NCBI GenBank assembly: GCA_023387085.1
Contig: JAEWIL010000226.1
Coordinates: 1-7,087, forward strand
Length of the DNA: 7,087 bases
Origin: Pseudomonadota bacterium
Lineage (GTDB): Bacteria > Pseudomonadota > Alphaproteobacteria > Sphingomonadales > Sphingomonadaceae
Direction: 5' to 3'
This document shows positions 1 to 4,692 of the stretch, piece after piece; positions within the stretch are counted from its first letter, which is position 1, and every line of letters starts with the position of its first letter. Below the pieces are notes generated by a model. It did no database searches. It was not told the DNA's origin and saw only the letters and a program-made list of their open reading frames with translations. Position numbers and translations under genes: made by a program.

Positions 1-1644
1 CGCGGGGCCGCCCCGCGCGACCAGGTCGGCAGTCACGACGACGCCTTTCGCGCCAAGGCCATCGAGCGGCCATTTGAGCGCGGCTTCGACGACATCGCGG
101 CGCGCAGACCCGATATTGCCGACCGCGTCATAAACGGTCCCGTCGACGACGACGGGTAACTGATCGACGAGATCGGATATCCACTCGCGGCGCGCGGTGG
201 CGGTGAAGGACCCCGCGCCGAAACGGCGCTCATAGGTCAGCGCGAGCCGCCAAAGGCTGTCGGGCTCGAGATCGGCGTTGCCGGCGCTGATCGTCCCGCT
301 GGTCAGCGACGCAGCGCCGACAAAATCGCCAAAATCGAGCTGCCCCACTTCGCGCTCGACGAGCAGCCGAACGGTCTGGTGCGGCGTCGGGGTCCAGATG
401 AGGCGGGCACGCGGCTTCCAGAAGGCGAGTGATTTGACGAGATCGATGTCGCCCGTCTGCGACAGCCGCGACATTTCGTAGCGGACGCCGACTTCCGCAG
501 TCGTTCGCGCATCGAGCGGCCGGCTGGCGGTCGCAAATAATTCGGCGCGGTATTCCGAGACGCGGACATTCGCCTGCGGCAGCGGGACGGACTCGCCATC
601 CTCGGTCAGCATATTGCGGCTGTCGAGGGTGTTGATCGCGCCCTCGGCGCCGATCTCCAACGTCGCCTCACCGCGATGATGCCGTAAGGCGGCACGCACA
701 ATCGCTTCGCTGGCGTTCGAGCGTTCGTTCGACAGGCTGCTTTCGGTTGCCGTCGTCTCGCGGTCGATGCCAACCGTCGCAACCGATCGATAGCTTCCGA
801 CGATTTCGAGATCGTTTGCCGCGCCGAGCGAACGTTCGTAGCGAAGTCCGCCTTCCCAGGTCCGCGCGTGCTCGCGCTCGCTGCCGTCGATTTGATCGGG
901 CGCGGGAAAGGTGATCGCATAGGCGATGTCGGCAAATTTGCGCTTGTCCTGCACCAGCCCGTTGAGGCGAAGCGTGCCGCCGAGAAGCGGCCGGCGCCAG
1001 GCGACCGTCGCCTGGGCGATCTCCGCGCCCTCGGGCTGGGCATAATCGACAAGGCGCAGCGGCGTACCGTCGGGCGCGATGCGGTTGCGGATGCCGAAGC
1101 CATGTTCGTCGTCGATCTCGCGATAGACGGTGCCGAACAGGTCGATCACGCTGCCCTGCCTGTCGAACGTTGCCTGCGCCGAAACGCGCGGCGCGCTGAG
1201 GCCGTGGCGATAGAGCGCATCCTCCGCCTCAATCCGGCCGCTGACCTTGCCGGCCTTCACGAGGATGATGTTGGCGAGCAGCGCGTAGCCCTGCATGTCA
1301 TACCCAGCCGACCCGGCGCGGATCAGCTCGATCCGCTCGACGCGGGTGGCGGGGAGTCGTTTCAATACCGCTTCCAGCGTATCGGTCTTTCCGGCGGGAC
1401 GCTGGCCATCGATCAGGACATTTCCCGCCGCACCCGAATAGCCGCGCACATCGCTGTCGCCCTCGACAAGCGTGAAGCCGGGGAGCAACGCCACCATCTC
1501 ATAGGCATTGGACGGCTGCGTCCGGTCGAAGAAGCTCTTGTCGTAGACCGGGTTTCGGACTTCTCCGCCCTCCTGGGCCGTCGCCGGCGCGACCGCGCAG
1601 ACACTGGCCCACAGAAGCAGCACGACACGGGTGTGGTGGGACAT
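1..1644 (-). CDS. TonB-dependent outer-membrane receptor, C-terminus cut by window edge
   Basis: The minus-strand frame is open without a stop from an ATG at 1644-1642 to base 1, giving 548 residues of a receptor whose family is usually about 700 long, so the last barrel strands lie outside the window. The start follows a GGAAGA ribosome-binding stretch and opens a secretion signal (hydrophobic VVLLLWASVCAVAP, cleavage likely after ATA near residue 23). A plug domain follows at about residues 30-130: PGFTL near 55, GNVLIDGQRP at 74-83, and RIELIRAGSAGYDMQG at 104-119. The rest alternates polar and hydrophobic residues in the manner of a 22-strand barrel. I see no clear TonB box in the short stretch between signal and plug. 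Its role by family is energised uptake of a ligand through the outer membrane; the ligand is unknown. It lies 180 bp downstream of, and co-oriented with, the reductase gene, and may have its own promoter. Confidence 0.88.
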   Translation of the reverse strand, partial: MSHHTRVVLLLWASVCAVAPATAQEGGEVRNPVYDKSFFDRTQPSNAYEMVALLPGFTLVEGDSDVRGYSGAAGNVLIDGQRPAGKTDTLEAVLKRLPATRVERIELIRAGSAGYDMQGYALLANIILVKAGKVSGRIEAEDALYRHGLSAPRVSAQATFDRQGSVIDLFGTVYREIDDEHGFGIRNRIAPDGTPLRLVDYAQPEGAEIAQATVAWRRPLLGGTLRLNGLVQDKRKFADIAYAITFPAPDQIDGSEREHARTWEGGLRYERSLGAANDLEIVGSYRSVATVGIDRETTATESSLSNERSNASEAIVRAALRHHRGEATLEIGAEGAINTLDSRNMLTEDGESVPLPQANVRVSEYRAELFATASRPLDARTTAEVGVRYEMSRLSQTGDIDLVKSLAFWKPRARLIWTPTPHQTVRLLVEREVGQLDFGDFVGAASLTSGTISAGNADLEPDSLWRLALTYERRFGAGSFTATARREWISDLVDQLPVVVDGTVYDAVGNIGSARRDVVEAALKWPLDGLGAKGVVVTADLVARGGPA

Positions 1645-1710
1645 GCGGGTCCGATCTTCCGACAAGCGGCCAACCTTGCCCGCTTCCGGAACTACCCTTG
1701 GGCTTGTCTC

Positions 1711-1760
1711 GCTGACATCTGCTCGTCGGCATTTGTCAGCCAGATGTCAGCCAGGGTCAG
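1711..1760. promoter_or_regulatory. Cluster of TGTCAGC elements upstream of the left receptor, candidate operator
   Basis: An 11-bp perfect inverted repeat (GCTGACATCTG at 1711-1721, CAGATGTCAGC at 1741-1751) encloses a second direct copy. TGTCAGCCAG occurs at 1734-1743 and again at 1745-1754, an 11-bp period, and a degenerate GGGTCAG follows at 1754-1760. The cluster is about 70-115 bp upstream of the receptor ATG and is the only structured part of the 1645-1824 gap. Two 7-mers separated by 4 bp resemble the geometry of a PhoB-type box, but here they read away from the gene, so the regulator is left unassigned. Confidence 0.4.
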
Positions 1761-1824
1761 AACCCATCACAAGGCGCCGAAATGGCGGCGATGTGGGTTT
1801 TTAGAGTGCCCGCGACGACGAAGG

Positions 1825-2454
1825 CTAGCCCCGGCAGGCCGGAACGTCGTCGTTGCCTTCGAAGGCCGCGTATACCGCCTGCATCTCGGCAAATTTCACG
1901 ACCTGCCTTGCCATGATATCGAGTTGCTGCGCTACGGCCGCGTCGATGACATTTCCCTCGTCGCAGAACACGGGCTGCGAGGAATTGACGGTGACCGCCA
2001 TGGGGGTCGGCCAGCCGCGCAGCGCATGGGTGATCGACCGCAGGGTTCCGAGGGTCGTGCCCGTCGCCTGCCATCCGCCGGCAACCGCGATCAGCCCGAC
2101 CGAACGGCCGTCGAAATAGACGGCATCGTCGTTCGCCATGTCCTGCACATAATCGAGGGCATTTTTGACGAGGCCGGACACGGTGCCGTGATAGCCCGGC
2201 GAGGCGACAATGATGCCGTTCGCCTTACGGAGCGCGGCGATCAGGGCCTCAGCCTTCGGATCGCGTTCGCTGCGGTGCGGCGCGTACATCGGGAGGTCGA
2301 TATCGGAGCCCGCGAAAAGCGTCGTGTCGGCGCCATGGGCCTCGCACCGTTCGAGCGCATGGCGAAGCAGCCGCTCGGCCGAGCCGCCGGGGGTCGCATT
2401 GCCGCCAAGTGCGACGACATGGGGACGGACGCTTGCCATGCGATGCTCTTTCAT
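1825..2454 (-). CDS. NAD(P)H-dependent FMN reductase, flavodoxin fold
   Basis: This 209-residue protein belongs to the FMN_red family (the fold of SsuE, MsuE and azoreductase-like enzymes). Such proteins bind FMN and use NAD(P)H to reduce it, a quinone, or a partner's substrate in the cytoplasm. The phosphate-binding loop is at residues 17-30 (GGNATPGGSAERLL, a variant of the usual GSxRxxS). The diagnostic flavin segment ASPGYHGTVSGLVKNALDY is at 84-102, and the glycine-rich AVAGGWQATGTTLGTLR is at 123-139. Length is normal for the family. The start at 2454 is chosen because GGGAGG lies 6 nt upstream; MAS five codons later is possible. The same frame stays open far upstream through the dioxygenase gene, but that extension has no homologous look. 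The gene lies 26 bp after the dioxygenase stop, so the two are probably one operon. Whether it feeds reduced flavin to an enzyme outside the window or acts directly is unknown. Confidence 0.87.
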   Translation of the reverse strand: MKEHRMASVRPHVVALGGNATPGGSAERLLRHALERCEAHGADTTLFAGSDIDLPMYAPHRSERDPKAEALIAALRKANGIIVASPGYHGTVSGLVKNALDYVQDMANDDAVYFDGRSVGLIAVAGGWQATGTTLGTLRSITHALRGWPTPMAVTVNSSQPVFCDEGNVIDAAVAQQLDIMARQVVKFAEMQAVYAAFEGNDDVPACRG

Positions 2455-2480
2455 AAAGGCCTCCCGTCCGGGCGAGCGAG

Positions 2481-3245
2481 TCAGTTGAAGGTGACCTGGC
2501 GGCCGCCGCGGAGGAACGCGATCGCGTTGCGGCGGAGGTGGTTGGTGCCGGGGTTCAGGATCGGTTCGGGGGAATATTGCGCGAGATAGACGCGGCGCAT
2601 GTTCGGGGTCGAATTCGATCCCGTCGCATGGAGCGCCAGGCTGGAGAATGCGACGACACTTCCCGCCGGAACCTCGAGCGTCACGCCCTCGCTGTCGCCT
2701 GTGTAGCCGACAAGGTCGTTGCTGCCCGGCTGGCGGGCGTGCGGAACGATTCCGTTCCGCGTTTCGGGCGCCTGCGAGAAAGGCAAGATGCGGACGGTGC
2801 CGTTGGCGACGGTGGTGTCGTCGAGCGTGCACCAGCAGGTGAGATACGGCTTGTGGTCGACCGGGCCGCCATTGCCGACGACATAGCCCGAGTCCTGATG
2901 CCAGCTGAACGGCATACCTTCGCTCGCGCCCTTCACGACATATTGGTCGTAGAAGAAATAGGCGTCGTCCCCGAGCGTCGCGCGGCAGATGTCGGCCATC
3001 GTCTCGCTGAACAACATGCGGCGCAGATCGGGCTGCTGACGCTGGCATTCGCCCGCGAAATAGCGCTTGCCCTTGTGACTGATTCCGTCGACCTCGACGC
3101 CGAGGCTGTCGAGGCGGGCGTCTTCGCGCTCGATCACGCGACCGCATTCGGCGCGGAGAAGATCGAGCAGCGGGCCTTCGAGGATGCGTTCGAAAACGGC
3201 ATAGCCTTCGCTGGCGAATTGCTCGCGCTGGGCTGCGTAATCCAT
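2481..3245 (-). CDS. Phytanoyl-CoA dioxygenase (PhyH) family Fe(II)/2-oxoglutarate oxygenase
   Basis: A complete 254-residue cytoplasmic protein with no signal or membrane segment. The double-stranded beta-helix metal site is intact: H116-x-D118 in SWHQDSGY and the distal H206 in LALHATGS. R217 lies 11 residues after that histidine, the spacing of the 2-oxoglutarate-anchoring arginine in human PhyH and EctD. Between them, PYLTCWCTLDDTTVANGTV (133-151) matches a common bacterial PhyH subfamily pattern, as do NDLVGYTGD (176-184) and PAGSVVAFSS (193-202). The enzyme should couple oxidation of a substrate to 2-oxoglutarate decarboxylation. The substrate is not evident: no CoA-ester metabolism lies nearby, and this superfamily includes ectoine, phosphonate, hypophosphite and natural-product oxygenases. 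GGGAGA lies a few bases before the ATG. It is the first gene of the leftward operon, diverging from the LysR gene across a 99-bp gap, which suggests LysR control. Confidence 0.9.
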   Translation of the reverse strand: MDYAAQREQFASEGYAVFERILEGPLLDLLRAECGRVIEREDARLDSLGVEVDGISHKGKRYFAGECQRQQPDLRRMLFSETMADICRATLGDDAYFFYDQYVVKGASEGMPFSWHQDSGYVVGNGGPVDHKPYLTCWCTLDDTTVANGTVRILPFSQAPETRNGIVPHARQPGSNDLVGYTGDSEGVTLEVPAGSVVAFSSLALHATGSNSTPNMRRVYLAQYSPEPILNPGTNHLRRNAIAFLRGGRQVTFN

Positions 3246-3256
3246 CTCACTCTCCC

Positions 3257-3289
3257 GATGTTGTCGAAGGTGCCACGTAGCGCAACATC
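3257..3289. promoter_or_regulatory. Dyad in the dioxygenase/LysR intergenic region
   Basis: GATGTTG at 3257-3263 and CAACATC at 3283-3289 form a perfect 7-bp inverted repeat with a 19-bp spacer. It lies 12 bp from the dioxygenase start codon, so it would fall in the 5' part of that transcript or over its promoter. It is a candidate operator or mRNA hairpin; chance occurrence cannot be excluded. Confidence 0.3.
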
Positions 3290-3303
3290 ATCCATCGCAT
3301 CCA

Positions 3304-3323
3304 ATCGAATTGCATCCTTCGAT
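3304..3323. promoter_or_regulatory. ATCGAA-N8-TTCGAT dyad over the LysR promoter, candidate LysR operator
   Basis: Two perfect 6-bp arms, ATCGAA (3304-3309) and TTCGAT (3318-3323), are separated by 8 bp and overlap the proposed -35 element of the LysR gene. A further TCGAAGG half-site at 3264-3270 is the exact reverse complement of CCTTCGA at 3316-3322. Autorepression from a site over the divergent promoter is the usual LysR arrangement, which fits. The dyad is not centred as a classical T-N11-A motif, so assignment to this regulator is an inference. Confidence 0.38.
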
Positions 3324-3337
3324 CATACGTCTATACT
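3310..3337 (+). promoter_or_regulatory. Predicted sigma-70-type promoter of the LysR gene
   Basis: A -10 hexamer TATACT (3332-3337, one mismatch to TATAAT) is preceded after 16 bp by TTGCAT (3310-3315, a weak -35). Transcription would start near 3344-3345, that is at or next to the first in-frame ATG. With no purine-rich ribosome binding site before that ATG, the mRNA is predicted to be leaderless. Confidence 0.42.
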
Positions 3338-3344
3338 ATGGCCT

Positions 3345-4265
3345 ATGCGGATGAGACAGGTCGAGGCGTTTCGCGCCGTGATGATGAGCGGGGGCATCAC
3401 CGCCGCCGCGTCGATGCTGAATATCAGCCAGCCGTCGGTGAGCCGGCTGATCGCCGATATGGAGCGCGCGGTCGGTTTCCGGCTGTTCGACCGGCGCGGC
3501 GCGCGCGTCCATCCGACCGAACAGGCACAGGCGCTGTACGAAGCGGTGCGGCGGAGCTACGCCGGGCTCGACCTGCTCGACCAGGCGGCGCGGCGCATTC
3601 GCGCGCATCCGGTGGGCACGGTGCGGATCGCGGCGCTCGCGGCGATCGCGATGGCGATATTGCCTGCCGTGATCGCGCGCTTTCGTATCCTTTACCCCGA
3701 AATCAAGATCATCGTGGAGTCGCTCGGCCAGCGCGCGATCGAGGAGCGGGTGTTTCTGGGTCAGGCCGATCTGGGCATCGGGGTCGATATGCAGGGCCGC
3801 GAAGGCATAAGATCGACCCGGCTGGCGCGCGCCGAATATGTGTGCATCCTGCCCGCGAATCACCCGCTCGCAGCGCGACCGCATCTGGCGGTCGCGGATC
3901 TGGCGGGCGAGGAATTCATCGGCCCGATGCACGAGGCGGACGCCCTGTGGGACGGGATCGACGCCGCGATCGAGAGCGCGGGTATCCCGGTGTCGCGCCG
4001 GCTGGAAACGCAGCATTCGCAAATCCTCTATGCCTTTGTCGAAGCCGGCCTTGGCATATCGATCGCCGAGCCGTTCAGCGCGCCCCTGTTTCACCGCCTG
4101 AACGTCGCGATCCGCCGGATCGCGCCGCCGGTGTATCTCGATTTTGCGCTGCTGGAACCCGATATCGGGCCGACGCCCGAGATTGTGGCGTGGCTGAACG
4201 CCGACGTCGCGCGCGAGACCGAAGCGTGCCTCGCGCATGTGCAGCAGGTGGTGGCGTCGAGATAG
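3345..4265 (+). CDS. LysR-type transcriptional regulator, opine-regulator-like subgroup
   Basis: This 306-residue protein has normal LysR length. The N-terminal winged helix-turn-helix covers about residues 3-63, with the recognition region ITAAASMLNISQPSVSRLI (18-36) and the wing GFRLFDRRGARVHPTEQ (44-60). The effector-binding domain begins near 91 (GTVRIAALAAIAMAILPAV) and continues to about 295. The motifs GQADLGIGV (139-147), ETQHSQILYAFVEAGLGISIAEPFSA (in 221-246) and the overall layout recall the OccR/NocR-like binding domain, but the ligand class cannot be inferred from that. The ATG at 3345 is preferred because the promoter places transcription start there; ATG 3351 is the alternative. 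The gene diverges from the dioxygenase-reductase operon and is followed by the second receptor, so it probably controls one or both, with a pathway metabolite as co-inducer. Confidence 0.93.
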   Translation: MRMRQVEAFRAVMMSGGITAAASMLNISQPSVSRLIADMERAVGFRLFDRRGARVHPTEQAQALYEAVRRSYAGLDLLDQAARRIRAHPVGTVRIAALAAIAMAILPAVIARFRILYPEIKIIVESLGQRAIEERVFLGQADLGIGVDMQGREGIRSTRLARAEYVCILPANHPLAARPHLAVADLAGEEFIGPMHEADALWDGIDAAIESAGIPVSRRLETQHSQILYAFVEAGLGISIAEPFSAPLFHRLNVAIRRIAPPVYLDFALLEPDIGPTPEIVAWLNADVARETEACLAHVQQVVASR

Positions 4266-4311
4266 GCGATTTCGCGTCCCGGCCGCTTCCGGCCGTGCCT
4301 GGCCACCCACC

Positions 4312-4379
4312 CAAGTCATAGCATTTGGACATAACAAACCGACATTTCTCGATTGGACTGCAATGAACTTGACGCGCAT
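4312..4379 (+). repeat. 68-nt direct repeat, copy 1
   Basis: First of two gap-free copies, starting at CAAG and ending at GCGCAT, 48 of 68 positions shared with the copy at 4555-4622. The best conserved blocks are CATAGCATT, CGACATTTCT and ATTGGAC; the last 20 bases diverge except GCGCAT. Internally TTGGAC occurs twice, 28 bp apart (4325-4330 and 4353-4358). It starts 46 bp after the LysR stop. Conserved length with scattered substitutions suggests an old duplication of a regulatory element held under selection. Confidence 0.75.
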
Positions 4380-4500
4380 CCCTTGAACCCGGCTGACCGG
4401 CGATGGCGCCGGCCAGCGATTCGCGCCGCGCGCAAGGCAACGTGCGCGGCCAATGTCGAAAGCGGACGAACGATCCGTCACGACACGGGAAGGAGCGCCA

Positions 4501-4647
4501 ATGACGAGGTCGATATGCGAGCCGGAGCACCGCCTTGCCGCCGCGACTGTCCCGCAAGCCATAGCATTGGCGTATCACAACGCGACATTTCTGTATTGGA
4601 CCACAAAAACAATTGTGCGCATGGGTCGGCCCATCAATGTCAATTGA
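4501..4647 (+). CDS. Candidate 48-residue small ORF ahead of the right receptor, doubtful
   Basis: An ATG at 4501 sits 5 nt after AGGAG within GGAAGGAG, as good a ribosome binding site as any in the window. The frame runs 48 codons to a TGA at 4645-4647 inside the dyad upstream of the receptor. The peptide (beginning MTRSICEPEHRLAAATVPQA) resembles no family I know. Most of its second half is repeat copy 2 translated, which argues that the DNA is selected as a regulatory site rather than as protein. It could be a leader peptide, the relic start of a lost gene, or chance. Confidence 0.18.
   Translation: MTRSICEPEHRLAAATVPQAIALAYHNATFLYWTTKTIVRMGRPINVN
4555..4622 (+). repeat. 68-nt direct repeat, copy 2
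   Basis: Second copy of the element at 4312-4379, same length with no gaps, 243 bp further right and ending 70 bp before the receptor ATG. Paired GCATTGG and GTATTGG motifs (positions 10-16 and 39-45 of the copy) are 29 bp apart, nearly three helical turns. In copy 1 the equivalents are GCATTTGG and GATTGG. Such spacing is compatible with a dimer or oligomer of an activator binding one face of the helix; the protein is unknown. Confidence 0.75.
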
Positions 4648-4659
4648 ATTGATTGACAT
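4637..4659. promoter_or_regulatory. ATGTCAAT-N7-ATTGACAT dyad upstream of the right receptor
   Basis: A perfect 8-bp inverted repeat (4637-4644 and 4652-4659) with a 7-bp spacer lies 33 bp before the receptor ATG. Its right arm contains TTGACA, but a start site set by that hexamer would fall on or beyond the GGAGG at 4681-4685. It is therefore more likely an operator or a transcript hairpin than the -35 element. The core ATGTCA/TGACAT also appears in the element cluster ahead of the left receptor, in the opposite arrangement. Confidence 0.45.
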
Positions 4660-4692
4660 GTCGAACGGCAGCACATCTAGGGAGGACTGAAC

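Larger units (their letters stand above)
4266..4692. other. 427-bp intergenic region between the LysR gene and the right receptor
   Basis: No convincing protein-coding gene fills this gap. Going right, it holds a short GC-only hairpin (CGGCCG, CTTC loop, CGGCCG at 4280-4295) just after the LysR stop that lacks a T-tract, then the first 68-nt repeat. A GC-rich stretch follows with a ribosome-binding-like GGAAGGAG at 4488-4495. After it come the second repeat, a dyad at 4637-4659, and the receptor's ribosome binding site (GGAGG at 4681-4685). The repeats and dyad are visibly more AT-rich than the genes. The region is best read as an elaborate promoter/operator for the receptor. Confidence 0.6.

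Noticed and set aside
1775..1803. CGCC-GAAAT-GGCG hairpin followed by a T-run as a terminator
   Set aside because: The T-run lies on the plus strand, where no gene ends; both adjacent genes are on the minus strand.
868..2589. 573-codon plus-strand open frame
   Set aside because: It is antisense to the left receptor, the intergenic gap, the reductase and the dioxygenase end. All of those have signal peptides, motifs or ribosome binding sites on the other strand.
2455..3147. Upstream extension of the reductase frame, which would give 440 residues
   Set aside because: The added part overlaps the dioxygenase gene in another frame on the same strand and is arginine/proline-rich with no fold. A good ribosome binding site precedes ATG 2454.
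2538..3344. Upstream extension of the LysR frame, which would give a 575-residue protein
   Set aside because: The extra 269 codons are antisense to the dioxygenase gene and the divergent promoter. The LysR family begins at the helix-turn-helix, which starts just after 3345.
4280..4295. Hairpin CGGCCG-CTTC-CGGCCG after the LysR stop as an intrinsic terminator
   Set aside because: The stem is only 6 bp of a self-complementary hexamer common in GC-rich DNA, and no T-tract follows.
4312..4622. Insertion sequence or CRISPR explanation for the two 68-nt repeats
   Set aside because: Only two diverged copies, no terminal inverted repeats or target duplication, no transposase or Cas gene, and no regular spacer array.
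4353..4652. 99-codon open frame in the non-coding region before the right receptor
   Set aside because: No ribosome binding site before its ATG, no recognisable domain, and it spans both the GC-rich spacer and repeat copy 2.
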